NCBI RefSeq assembly: GCF_031178445.1
Contig: NZ_JAPSIY010000006.1
Coordinates: 171,348 to 235,347, forward strand
Direction: 5' to 3'
Length of the DNA: 64,000 nt
From: Microbacterium sp.
GTDB lineage: Bacteria > Actinomycetota > Actinomycetes > Actinomycetales > Microbacteriaceae
The translations under genes were made by a program, and so were the position numbers. Position 1 is the stretch's first letter. Every line of letters begins with the position of its first letter. Below are positions 56,975 through 64,000 of the stretch, piece after piece. The notes beneath the pieces are model-generated. The model was given only the letters and a program-made list of their open reading frames with translations. It ran no database searches and was not told the DNA's origin.

Positions 56975-56980
56975 AGTATA
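56975..56980 (-). promoter_or_regulatory. -10 box of a leaderless promoter (Ohr/OsmC gene)
   Basis: TATACT on the minus strand, six bases, then the GTG at 56968. It shares bases with the plus-strand TATAAT at 56977-56982. Confidence 0.6.
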
Positions 56981-56982
56981 AT
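56977..56982 (+). promoter_or_regulatory. -10 box of the methionine ABC operon
   Basis: A perfect TATAAT about 47 bp upstream of the ATPase gene start, overlapping the opposite Ohr -10 by 4 bp. The leader would be about 40 nt, too short for a SAM riboswitch. Confidence 0.55.
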
Positions 56983-57028
56983 TGGATGCTGTCCATAAAA
57001 GCCGAACCGATGCCAGCGAGGAACATCC

Positions 57029-57802
57029 GTGGTCTCTGCACCCCCGGCGATCGTGGAATTCCGCAACGTCACCAAGCGCTTCGCTCCGTCTGGCGGGCCG
57101 GCGCTCGACGACGTCTCCCTCAGCATCCGCGAAGGCGAGATCTTCGGCATCGTCGGTGAGAGCGGCGCCGGCAAATCGACCCTCCTCGAGCTCGTCAACG
57201 GCCTGACCTCCCCGACCGAGGGCCAGGTCCTGGTGCGCGGCATCGACGTCTCCGCTCTCCGGCGACGCGCTGTGCGCGAGCTGCGCCGCGACATCGGCGT
57301 CGTGTTCCAGGGCGTGCACCTGCTCGCCAACAGCAGCGTGCGGCGCAATGTGCGGCTTCCCCTGCAGCTGTCGAGACTGCGCGCCGGCGAAGCGCTCAAA
57401 CGGGAGCGGCAGGACGCGGCCGTCGACGAGATCCTCGCGTTCGTCGGGCTGTCGCACCGCGCCGAGCACTTCCCCGCGCAGCTCAGCGGCGGGGAACGCC
57501 AGCGGGTCGGGCTCGCCAGGGCGCTGGTCGCCCGCCCGCCCCTGCTGCTGTGCGACGAGCCGACCTCGTCGCTGGACGCGTCCACGACCGCCGACGTGCT
57601 CGAAGTACTGGCCGGTGCTCGCGAGAAGCTCGGTACGACCGTCATCGTGATCACGCACGACCTCGATGTCGTCAAGGCCATCTGCGACCGCGCCGCGCTG
57701 CTCGAGAAGGGGCGCCTGCGCGAGGTGTTCGACGTCGCCAAGACGGGCGACCGCTCGCTGCCCAGCTATCACGAGCAGGTCAGACGGGAGCTCATGTCGT
57801 GA
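57029..57802 (+). CDS. metN: Methionine-type ABC transporter ATPase (MetN-like)
   Basis: A 257-residue ABC ATPase. Walker A GESGAGKSTL, signature LSGGERQRVGLARAL and Walker B LLLCDEPTSSLDAS are intact. It is shorter than Escherichia coli MetN and lacks the C-terminal methionine-sensing (NIL) domain, so substrate inhibition of that kind is not expected. The GTG at 57029 follows CGAGGAA. It overlaps the permease by 4 bp, and the following binding protein is MetQ-like, which fixes the family assignment. Imports methionine or a methionine derivative. Confidence 0.9.
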   Translation: MVSAPPAIVEFRNVTKRFAPSGGPALDDVSLSIREGEIFGIVGESGAGKSTLLELVNGLTSPTEGQVLVRGIDVSALRRRAVRELRRDIGVVFQGVHLLANSSVRRNVRLPLQLSRLRAGEALKRERQDAAVDEILAFVGLSHRAEHFPAQLSGGERQRVGLARALVARPPLLLCDEPTSSLDASTTADVLEVLAGAREKLGTTVIVITHDLDVVKAICDRAALLEKGRLREVFDVAKTGDRSLPSYHEQVRRELMS

Positions 57803-58488
57803 CCTGGCTCACCGACCTGCTCTCCGAGTACGGGGAGGACATGCTCGTCGCGCTCGCCGAGACGGGTTACATGATGCTCGTCTCGCTCGCCGCCGCCGTA
57901 CTGATCGGCCTGCCGCTCGGCACGATCGTCCATCTCACCGAGCGCGGCGGGATCGCCGAGAACCGCGGTGTGAACGTGATCGCGAACCTTTACATCAACA
58001 TCGTGCGCTCGTTCCCGTTTCTGCTGCTGGTCGTCTTCCTCATCCCGTTCACCCGTACGGTGATGGGCACCAGCTTCGGCACGCAGGCGGCGACGCTGCC
58101 GCTGTGCTTCGTCGCCGTGGCGATCTACGCCCGTCTCACGGAGCAGATCCTGCGCGAGATTCCGGCAGGCATACCGAAGTTCGCCGTCGCGTCGGGTGCG
58201 ACCGTGCCGCAGGCGGTGTTCCGGATGCTGCTGCCCGAGGCGCGTCCAGGTCTGGTCTACGCGCTCACCTCAGCCGCGATCAGCCTGCTGTCGTATTCGA
58301 CGGTGCTCGGCGTGGTCGGCGGCGGGGGCATCGGCGATTTCGCGATGCGCTACGGGTACCAGGTCTACAACGACAGCCTGATGTACCTCACGATCGTCGT
58401 CATCATCGTCTGCGTGCTCGCGATCCAGGCCGCAGGACACCGCACGTCGATGCGGCTCGACCATCGCGGCCGCCTCGAGCGCCGCTGA
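57799..58488 (+). CDS. metI: Methionine-type ABC transporter permease (MetI-like)
   Basis: A 229-residue permease with about five hydrophobic segments (YMMLVSLAAAVLIGLPLGTI; VIANLYINIVRSFPFLLLVV). The MetI motif RSFPFLLLVVFLIPFTR and the coupling loop EIPAGIPKFAVASGATVPQA, and VVGGGGIGDFAMRYGYQ, are characteristic. GTG start overlapping the ATPase stop (GTGA). Forms the membrane channel for the MetN-like ATPase. Confidence 0.93.
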   Translation: MTWLTDLLSEYGEDMLVALAETGYMMLVSLAAAVLIGLPLGTIVHLTERGGIAENRGVNVIANLYINIVRSFPFLLLVVFLIPFTRTVMGTSFGTQAATLPLCFVAVAIYARLTEQILREIPAGIPKFAVASGATVPQAVFRMLLPEARPGLVYALTSAAISLLSYSTVLGVVGGGGIGDFAMRYGYQVYNDSLMYLTIVVIIVCVLAIQAAGHRTSMRLDHRGRLERR

Positions 58489-58520
58489 CCGCGCCTCACC
58501 CAACCGAGAAGGAGACACAC

Positions 58521-59342
58521 ATGACGAAGTCGCGAATCGCGCTGCTGACCGCAACCCTGGGCTTGACGCTGATGGCTAGCGGGTGCGCGGGAGGCGCGGG
58601 GGGACCGGACGCCGGGGCGGGCGCTGAGACCCCCTCGACGCTCAAGGTCGCCGCGGTGCAGGCCCCGATGACCGACGTCGTCGAAGCGGCGGCGGAGGCG
58701 ATCGAGGGGGACTACGAGATCGAGCTGGTCGAGGTGGCCGACTACGTCACGGCGAACACGATCCTGAACAGCGCAGACGTGTACGCCAACTTCTCGCAGC
58801 ACATTCCGTACATGGAGTCGTTCAACGCCGGAAACGACGGCACGCTCGTCGGTGTGCAGCCGGTGTACAACTTCGTGATCGCGTTCTACTCGAAGCAGCT
58901 CGACGACATCGCCGAGCTCCCCGAGGAGGCGAAGGTGGCCATCCCGGACGACCCGTCGAACACCGGCCGCGCCCTCAAGCTCCTCGCCGAGCACGACGTC
59001 ATCGCACTCGATCCCGAGGTCGACCCGTACGAGGCGACAGTGAAGGACGTCGTGCAGAACCCGAAGGACGTGGAGTTCCTGCAGGTGCCCATCGCCTCGC
59101 TGAACGCCGCCTACGAGGAGGCGGACCTGGTCTTCCAGTGGCCCTCGCACATCGCGGCGCTCGGACTGACGCCGCAGGACGACGGCCTCATCACGGAGCT
59201 CGACGAGACCTTCGCGCTCAACCTCGTCGTCCGCGAACAGGATGCGGACTCCGAAGCCACCGCGGCGCTGAAGGCGGCGTTCACGAGCGACCAGGTGCGC
59301 GAGGTCATCGAGTCGAACGGCACGATTCAGACCGCCTGGTGA
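58521..59342 (+). CDS. metQ: Methionine-type substrate-binding lipoprotein (MetQ-like)
   Basis: A 273-residue lipoprotein of the NlpA/MetQ family. The signal ends in the lipobox ASGC with Cys22, then a Gly/Ala spacer. The mature domain includes VEVADYVTANTILNSADVYA and NFSQHIPYMESFN, aligned with the NxFQHxxYL ligand motif of MetQ, and KVAIPDDPSNTGRALKLL. ATG at 58521 follows AGAAGGAG. Completes the metNIQ importer. It is somewhat different from classic MetQ, so a methionine derivative is possible. Confidence 0.92.
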   Translation: MTKSRIALLTATLGLTLMASGCAGGAGGPDAGAGAETPSTLKVAAVQAPMTDVVEAAAEAIEGDYEIELVEVADYVTANTILNSADVYANFSQHIPYMESFNAGNDGTLVGVQPVYNFVIAFYSKQLDDIAELPEEAKVAIPDDPSNTGRALKLLAEHDVIALDPEVDPYEATVKDVVQNPKDVEFLQVPIASLNAAYEEADLVFQWPSHIAALGLTPQDDGLITELDETFALNLVVREQDADSEATAALKAAFTSDQVREVIESNGTIQTAW

Positions 59343-59398
59343 GCGTGCGCGGAGCCGCGGTCGTTCATGACGCCGGATGACGGCTCGATGTCGCATCA

Positions 59399-59414
59399 TG
59401 TCATGACAGGTCAT
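59399..59414. promoter_or_regulatory. Nested palindromes upstream of the MFS gene
   Basis: TGTCATGACA (59399-59408) is a perfect 10-bp palindrome overlapping the inverted pair ATGAC-AG-GTCAT (59403-59414). A TAGCGT -10-like element (59414-59419) lies 8 bp before the ATG, so the palindromes are where a repressor would block the promoter. The sequence suits a GntR-type regulator, but none is encoded here. Confidence 0.45.
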
Positions 59415-59427
59415 AGCGTTGGCCCTC

Positions 59428-60861
59428 ATGAGCCTCGATCAGAAGACCGCAGCGCCCACGCTCATCCGTTCGGCCCGTGACGTGCACGCCCTGCTCGCCG
59501 AGAAGGGATCGCAGGGCACCAAGACCAAGGCGATCATCGTGCTCGCCCTCGGCGGCATCTTCATGGACGCTTACGACTTCTCGTCGCTGGCGTTCGGCAT
59601 CACGGCGGTGAAGGAGGAGTTCGGTCTCGACCCGCTGATGACCGGCTTCGTCAACGCCGCGATCATGGTGGGCTCTGTCATCGGCGCGATCTTCGGTGGG
59701 ATGCTGGTCGACCGGTTCGGGCGGTACAAGTTGTTCATGGCCGACATGGCCTTCTTCGTCGTCGCCGCGATCGGCTGCGCCCTGGCGCCCAACGAGTGGG
59801 TGCTCATCTTCTTCCGATTCCTGATGGGGGTCGGCGTCGGCCTCGACCTGCCGGTCGCGATGGCGTTCCTCGCCGAGTTCTCGAAGCTGCGTGGCTCCGG
59901 CAGCCGTTCCCAGCGTGTCAACGCATGGTCGCCCGCCTGGTACATCGCCACAGGGTTCGGCTACCTGCTCGTGCTCGCGGTCTTCCTGCTGCTGCCCGTG
60001 GCACAGCACGGCATCCTGTGGCGCGTGGTCGTCGGCTTCGGTGCGGTGCCAGCCATCATCGTGCTGCTCGTCCGCCGCAAGTACATGGCCGAGTCGCCCC
60101 AGTGGCTGGCCGATCAGGGCGACCTGCGCGGCGCGGTCGACGTGATGCGCTCGCACCACGGTCTCGACGTGGAGCTGGCGGCGGACGCCGACACGACCCG
60201 CACCACCAAGGCCCGCACCGGCCACTGGCGCCAGTACGGCGAGCTGTTCGCCGCGCGGTACCGCCTGCGCACCATCGCGGCGCTCTGCGTCTCGGTGTTC
60301 TCCACCTTCGGATACAACGCCGTCGCCTACGGCACCCCGCTGATCATCGCGATGCTGTTCCAGCAGGGTCCGCTCGTGACGATCCTTTCGGCGCTGGTGA
60401 TCAACCTCGGCTTCGGTGCGGCCGGCGGCCTCCTCGGCGTCGGTCTGATCAACAGGGTCGGCGCCCGGCGGATGACCATCATCGGCTTCGCGATCCAGGC
60501 GGCGTCCCTGCTGGTCCTCGCGATCGTCGGCATCCCGACCGGCGCGCTCGTGATCATCTCCATCGCGATGCTCGCCGCCTTCGTGTTCGCGCAGGCCGGC
60601 GGCCCCGGCGCGAACCTCATGAGCTACGCGACGCTGTCGTACCCGACGAGGCTGCGCGGTGTCGGGGTGGGCTTCAACGAGGCCGTGAAGCGCGTCTTCT
60701 CGATCGTCTCGCTGGTCTTCTTCCCCGTGCTCGCGACGTCGCTGTCGACCGGCGTGTTCTGGATCGTCGCGCTCGCACCGCTCGCCGGCCTGATCTCGCT
60801 GCTCGTCATCGCCTGGGACCCGACCGGCAAGGACGTCGACGCCGAGGATCACGCCGGCTGA
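59428..60861 (+). CDS. Major facilitator superfamily transporter (sugar/aromatic-acid porter type)
   Basis: A 477-residue, twelve-helix MFS transporter. TM1 region ALGGIFMDAYDFSSLAFGIT has the DxYD-type signature of acid/sugar symporters, and GGMLVDRFGRYKLF is the loop 2-3 signature of the superfamily. RFLMGVGVGLDLPVAMAFLA is typical of TM4. The ATG at 59428 is preferred; a TTG at 59419 is possible. It is followed after 166 bp by an acyl-CoA oxidase. The substrate is likely an organic or aromatic acid, or a sugar, but cannot be fixed. Confidence 0.88.
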   Translation: MSLDQKTAAPTLIRSARDVHALLAEKGSQGTKTKAIIVLALGGIFMDAYDFSSLAFGITAVKEEFGLDPLMTGFVNAAIMVGSVIGAIFGGMLVDRFGRYKLFMADMAFFVVAAIGCALAPNEWVLIFFRFLMGVGVGLDLPVAMAFLAEFSKLRGSGSRSQRVNAWSPAWYIATGFGYLLVLAVFLLLPVAQHGILWRVVVGFGAVPAIIVLLVRRKYMAESPQWLADQGDLRGAVDVMRSHHGLDVELAADADTTRTTKARTGHWRQYGELFAARYRLRTIAALCVSVFSTFGYNAVAYGTPLIIAMLFQQGPLVTILSALVINLGFGAAGGLLGVGLINRVGARRMTIIGFAIQAASLLVLAIVGIPTGALVIISIAMLAAFVFAQAGGPGANLMSYATLSYPTRLRGVGVGFNEAVKRVFSIVSLVFFPVLATSLSTGVFWIVALAPLAGLISLLVIAWDPTGKDVDAEDHAG

Positions 60862-60941
60862 CCGTCCTCCAGTCGCCGGCGGTGAATCATGGATGCTGTG
60901 GACTCACGACAACAGACCCGGAGGTCGGGGCGCGACCGCAT

Positions 60942-60968
60942 TGGGTGAAACCCACAGGCGACTTCACC
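60942..60968. promoter_or_regulatory. Overlapping inverted repeats upstream of the acyl-CoA oxidase gene
   Basis: TGGGTGAAACCCA (60942-60954) is a 5-bp inverted repeat around GAA. GGTGAA (60944-60949) also pairs with TTCACC (60963-60968). Either may be an operator or a weak hairpin. The rest of the 166-bp gap shows nothing certain. Confidence 0.3.
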
Positions 60969-61027
60969 GGTCGTTGTCGCAGACCTACCATTGACGCATC
61001 CCCCGCTCCTTCTTGAGAGGAACCGTC

Positions 61028-63082
61028 ATGGTCGACGCCGCAGTCCGCCCCGCAACCGCCGCACAGGACGAGCCCCGCATCGATGTCGGGCAGGTGAACG
61101 AGCTGCTCCTCGGCACGTGGGCGCAGACGCGCCGTGAGGCCCGCGAGATGATCAAGGACCCGGCGTTCTGGCGCGACGACGCCCTCGGCAAGGACGAGCA
61201 TCGCGAACGCGTGCTCACTCAACTGCACCTGCTCGTCGAGAACGGCGCAGTGCACCGGGCCTTCCCGAAGACGTTCGGTGGTGAGGAGAACAACGGCGCC
61301 AACATCGCCGGCTTCGAGGAGCTCGTCGCCGCAGACCCGAGCCTGCAGATCAAGTCGGGCGTGCAGTGGGGACTGTTCGGCTCGGCCATCCTGCAGCTGG
61401 GCACCGAGGAGCACCACGACAAGTGGCTGCCGGGCGTGATGGACCTGTCGATCCCCGGTGCCTTCGCGATGACCGAGATCGGGCACGGCTCGGACGTCGC
61501 GGCGGTCGGCACCACCGCGACCTACGACCCGGCCACCGAGGAGTTCGTCATCAACACCCCGTTCCGCGGTGCGACGAAGGAGTACCTCGGCAATGCGGCC
61601 CTGCACGGAGTCGCGGCCACCGTCTTCGCGCAGCTGATCACGAACGGTGTGAATCACGGTGTGCACTGCTTCTACGTGCCGCTTCGCGGCGAAGACGGCA
61701 CCGACCTGCCGGGCATCGGTCGCGAGGACGACGGCCTCAAGGGCGGTCTGAACGGCATCGACAACGGCCGGCTCTCGTTCGATCACGTGCGCGTCCCGCG
61801 CACCAACCTGCTCAACAAGTACGGCGACGTCGCGGCCGACGGCACCTACACGAGCCCGATCGACAGCCCCGGCCGTCGGTTCTTCACCATGCTCGGCACG
61901 CTCGTACAGGGGCGCGTCTCCCTCGACGGAGCATCTTCGTGGGCGTCGGCGCTCGGCCTGCACATCGCCGTGACCTACGCGACCCAGCGCCGCCAGTTCG
62001 ACGGCGCCGACGGCGAGGAGACCGTGCTGCTGGACTACGGCAAGCACCAGCGCCGGCTGCTGCCTCGCCTGGCGACCACCTACGCCCAGATCTTCGCGCA
62101 CGACGAGTTCCTGCAGAAGTTCGACGGCGTGTTCTCCGGTCGCACCGACACCCCCGACGACCGTGAGGATCTCGAGACACTCGCAGCCGCCCTAAAGCCG
62201 CTGTCGACCTGGCACGCGCTCGACACCCTCCAGGAGGCGCGCGAGGCATGCGGCGGCGCAGGCTTCATGTTCGAGAACCGTCTCGTGGGCCTGCGTCAGG
62301 ACCTCGACATCTACGTCACGTTCGAGGGTGACAACAACGTGCTGCTGCAACTGGTCGGCAAGCGCCTGCTCACCGACTACGCCAAGCAGTTCAAGGGTAA
62401 GGACGCAGCCGCGCTGGCGAAGTACGCCGTCGGGCAGACCGCGGGCAAGGTGTTCCACGGTGCGGGTCTGCGCGCCCTCGGTCAGGCCGTCGCCGACCTG
62501 GGGTCGACCGCGCGATCGGTTGAGCTGGGCCTGCGCGAGGAGCAGCAGCATGAGCTGCTCACCGAGCGCGTGCAGCAGATGGTCGCCGACATCGCCGGTC
62601 GACTCCGCCCCGCAGGCAAGGACAAGGTCCTGGGCGAGAAGCTGTTCAACGAGAACCAGGCCGAGCTCATCGAAGCTGCTCGCGCGCACGGTGAGCTGCT
62701 GCAGTGGGAGGCGTTCACCGATGCCGTGCGCGCCATCGAAGACCCCGGCACGAAGCAGGTGCTGACCTGGCTGCGCGACCTGTTCGGGCTGACCCTCGTC
62801 GAGAAGCACCTCGCCTGGTACCTGATCAACGGGCGCCTCTCCACGCAGCGTGCCGCTGCTGTGTCGAGCTACATCGGCCGGCTGTGCGCTCGCCTGCGCC
62901 CGCACGCGCTCGAGCTCGTCGATGCGTTCGGCTTCGCACCGGAGCACGTGCGCGCGCCGATCGCCGGCGGCGCCGAGCAGCAGCGACAGGACGAGGCCCG
63001 CGCGTACTACGCCGAGCTGAAGGCATCCGGTCGGGCGCCCGTCTCGGAGAAGTCGCTGAAGGCGACGGCCAAGCGGCGCTGA
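61028..63082 (+). CDS. Acyl-CoA oxidase/dehydrogenase (peroxisomal-ACOX-like)
   Basis: A 684-residue flavoprotein resembling acyl-CoA oxidases rather than the 380-residue dehydrogenases. IPGAFAMTEIGHGSDVAAVG binds flavin and substrate, FDHVRVPRTNLLNKYGDV is an ACOX block, and LQEAREACGGAGFMFENRLV and DIYVTFEGDNNVLLQLVGK carry the catalytic-Glu region. The C-terminal 250 residues form a second helical domain. Would introduce the 2,3-double bond in acyl-CoA, passing electrons to oxygen if it is a true oxidase. ATG at 61028 follows GAGAGGA. Confidence 0.9.
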   Translation: MVDAAVRPATAAQDEPRIDVGQVNELLLGTWAQTRREAREMIKDPAFWRDDALGKDEHRERVLTQLHLLVENGAVHRAFPKTFGGEENNGANIAGFEELVAADPSLQIKSGVQWGLFGSAILQLGTEEHHDKWLPGVMDLSIPGAFAMTEIGHGSDVAAVGTTATYDPATEEFVINTPFRGATKEYLGNAALHGVAATVFAQLITNGVNHGVHCFYVPLRGEDGTDLPGIGREDDGLKGGLNGIDNGRLSFDHVRVPRTNLLNKYGDVAADGTYTSPIDSPGRRFFTMLGTLVQGRVSLDGASSWASALGLHIAVTYATQRRQFDGADGEETVLLDYGKHQRRLLPRLATTYAQIFAHDEFLQKFDGVFSGRTDTPDDREDLETLAAALKPLSTWHALDTLQEAREACGGAGFMFENRLVGLRQDLDIYVTFEGDNNVLLQLVGKRLLTDYAKQFKGKDAAALAKYAVGQTAGKVFHGAGLRALGQAVADLGSTARSVELGLREEQQHELLTERVQQMVADIAGRLRPAGKDKVLGEKLFNENQAELIEAARAHGELLQWEAFTDAVRAIEDPGTKQVLTWLRDLFGLTLVEKHLAWYLINGRLSTQRAAAVSSYIGRLCARLRPHALELVDAFGFAPEHVRAPIAGGAEQQRQDEARAYYAELKASGRAPVSEKSLKATAKRR

Positions 63083-63084
63083 CC

Positions 63085-63098
63085 CCCCGACGTCGGGG
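63085..63098. terminator. Short terminator-like palindrome after the acyl-CoA oxidase gene
   Basis: CCCCGACGTCGGGG is perfectly self-complementary and folds as a 5-bp GC stem with a 4-nt loop, directly after the stop codon. Weak and without a U-tract. Confidence 0.4.
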
Positions 63099-63105
63099 AG
63101 GCGGA

Positions 63106-63111
63106 TAACGT
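63106..63111 (+). promoter_or_regulatory. -10 box of a leaderless promoter (tag)
   Basis: TAACGT, six bases, then the ATG at 63118. Confidence 0.5.
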
Positions 63112-63117
63112 GAACGC

Positions 63118-63687
63118 ATGTCTGCGCTTCTGACCGGTCCCGATTCGCGTTCACGTTGCGCCTGGGTCGGTGACGACGCCGAGTACCGCCGCTATCACGA
63201 CGAGGAGTGGGGCCGGCCACTGCATGGCGACAGGGCGCTCTTCGAGAAGATGGCTCTCGAAGGGTTCCAGGCCGGACTGAGCTGGATCACCATCCTGCGA
63301 AAGCGCCCCCGGTTCCGAGAGGTGTTCTCGGGGTTCGAGCCGGACGCGGTCGCCGCGTTCGGCCCGGATGACGTGGAAAGGCTGATGTCCGACACCGGGA
63401 TCATCCGCAACCGGGCCAAGATCGAGGCGACGATCTCCAACGCAGCACTCGTGCGGGACATGTCGGAGGGGGAGCTCGATGCGCTGATGTGGTCGTTCGC
63501 ACCCGCCGCCGCCCGCCCGCGCCCCCGGTCGTTGTCGGATGTGCCTGCGGTCACAGAGGAGTCCACGGCGCTGAGCAAGGCCCTGCGCAGGCGAGGGTTC
63601 CGATTCGTCGGACCCACGACCATGTACGCCCTCATGCAGTCGGCGGGCATGGTCGACGACCACGTCGAGGGATGCTGGCGGGCCTGA
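63118..63687 (+). CDS. tag: DNA-3-methyladenine glycosylase I (Tag)
   Basis: A 189-residue base-excision repair glycosylase that removes 3-methyladenine from alkylated DNA. RCAWVGDDAEYRRYHDEEWG with its conserved Cys/His/Tyr/Glu pattern, FEKMALEGFQAGLSWITIL, RFREVFSGFEP and the C-terminal FRFVGPTTMYALMQSAGMVD are the standard Tag motifs. The two N- and C-terminal zinc-binding cysteine/histidine residues are expected in the first motif and in DDHVEGCW. ATG at 63118 lies exactly 6 nt after TAACGT. Confidence 0.94.
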   Translation: MSALLTGPDSRSRCAWVGDDAEYRRYHDEEWGRPLHGDRALFEKMALEGFQAGLSWITILRKRPRFREVFSGFEPDAVAAFGPDDVERLMSDTGIIRNRAKIEATISNAALVRDMSEGELDALMWSFAPAAARPRPRSLSDVPAVTEESTALSKALRRRGFRFVGPTTMYALMQSAGMVDDHVEGCWRA

Positions 63688-63747
63688 ACGCACCGGGTGG
63701 GTATCTCTGCCCATGCACCGGCCTCTCGGTCGGTGCACTCACCTGGT

Positions 63748-63753
63748 TAGGAT
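63748..63753 (+). promoter_or_regulatory. Candidate -10 box for the last gene
   Basis: TAGGAT about 73 bp upstream of the ATG at 63826. No convincing -35. The 138-bp gap holds nothing else recognisable. Confidence 0.35.
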
Positions 63754-63825
63754 GAAGCGTCCGTGCGCGCCGTCGTGCGCTGATGCGACGCAGTTCAGAG
63801 CACGTGTTCCAGGGGGGAATTCCGT

Positions 63826-64000
63826 ATGAAGGCGCTGACGTGGGTGCGATCGCGTCCGAAGACCCTCGCATCAGCGGCGGGCGTCGCGATCGGGGCGATG
63901 ACGATCACGACGATGGCGGTCGCGTACGACGGGTTCCCGACGACGAAGGTCGACCTGAACGATGCCGGTGTGTGGCTCACCAACGCGTCCAGCCTGCTGG
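63826..64000 (+). CDS. N-terminus of a secreted or membrane-anchored protein (cut by window end)
   Basis: Only the first 58 residues are visible. A basic start (MKALTWVRSRPK) is followed by a hydrophobic segment (TLASAAGVAIGAMTITTMAV) that can act as a signal anchor, then YDGFPTTKVDLNDAGVWLTN outside the membrane. The pattern recalls large actinobacterial extracellular fibronectin type III proteins, but the visible part is too short to prove it. ATG at 63826 follows AGGGGGGAA. Confidence 0.65.
   Translation, partial: MKALTWVRSRPKTLASAAGVAIGAMTITTMAVAYDGFPTTKVDLNDAGVWLTNASSLL

Noticed and set aside
56983..57028. SAM or T-box control element before metN
   Set aside because: The leader is about 40 nt, too short for either.
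1..64000. tRNA, rRNA, insertion sequences, prophage or integrative element
   Set aside because: No cloverleaf, rRNA conserved blocks, transposase, integrase or flanking direct repeats were recognised; a tRNA scan would be needed to exclude all tRNAs.

Overview
The window is high-GC, densely packed actinobacterial chromosome and most resembles Microbacteriaceae, probably Microbacterium. This rests on the gene families, many GTG starts, 4-nt ATGA/GTGA overlaps, sugar ABC importers encoded without their ATPase, an LAXTG-type sorting signal, a FluC pair and many leaderless-type promoters. No rRNA, tRNA, insertion sequence, prophage or CRISPR array was recognised, and no gene-free stretch exceeds about 275 bp.

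Layout. (A) 1-11450 is a carbohydrate-utilisation island: the end of a LacI regulator, a Gfo/Idh/MocA oxidoreductase, a second LacI regulator with a 2-hydroxyacid dehydrogenase, a divergent LplB/YtcP-type ABC importer whose binding protein carries a Tat-type lipoprotein signal, a DUF2264 protein and a GH29 alpha-L-fucosidase. LacI-type operators flank the divergent promoter region and lie in front of the fucosidase. (B) 11500-22140 is mixed: an exported FAD amine oxidase whose domain order appears circularly permuted, a Pr6Pr membrane protein, a two-subunit fluoride channel, a TetR/RND efflux pair, an aldose 1-epimerase-like protein and a DEAD-box RNA helicase with a long repetitive basic N-terminus and a structured leader. 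A radical SAM protein follows on the minus strand.

(C) 23424-35206 is one tightly coupled operon of ten genes: a LacI regulator, two permeases, a binding protein, two ADP-ribosylglycohydrolase-family proteins, a PfkB/ribokinase, a TIM-barrel/FGE-like fusion, a class III CoA-transferase and an HpcH/CitE-like lyase. The gene content reads as import of a ribosyl-type conjugate, release and phosphorylation of the sugar, and CoA-dependent cleavage of an acid part. This is the best candidate here for an undescribed catabolic system. (D) 35267-39109 holds a VanY-like D,D-carboxypeptidase, an acyl-CoA dehydrogenase, a small secreted protein and an AraC-type regulator.

(E) 39292-46897 encodes a 1933-residue cell-wall protein with seven tandem beta-domain repeats and a C-terminal LAITG signal, followed by a LuxR-type regulator. 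(F) 46922-50895 is an ECF transporter whose two ATPases and T subunit are fused into one polypeptide, with a separate S component and a siderophore-interacting-protein reductase. An iron-box-like palindrome lies inside the operon, pointing to iron, siderophore or heme uptake. (G) 51047-64000 holds a secreted subtilase, a small GNAT protein, RecQ, an Ohr/OsmC protein divergent from a methionine-type ABC importer (MetNIQ), an MFS transporter, an acyl-CoA oxidase-like protein, a Tag DNA glycosylase and the start of a membrane-anchored or secreted protein.

Recurrent regulatory feature: at least eight start codons sit exactly 6 nt after a TANNNT-like -10 hexamer, as expected for leaderless transcripts. 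Convergent genes and operon ends are often marked by long GC-rich perfect hairpins without U-tracts.
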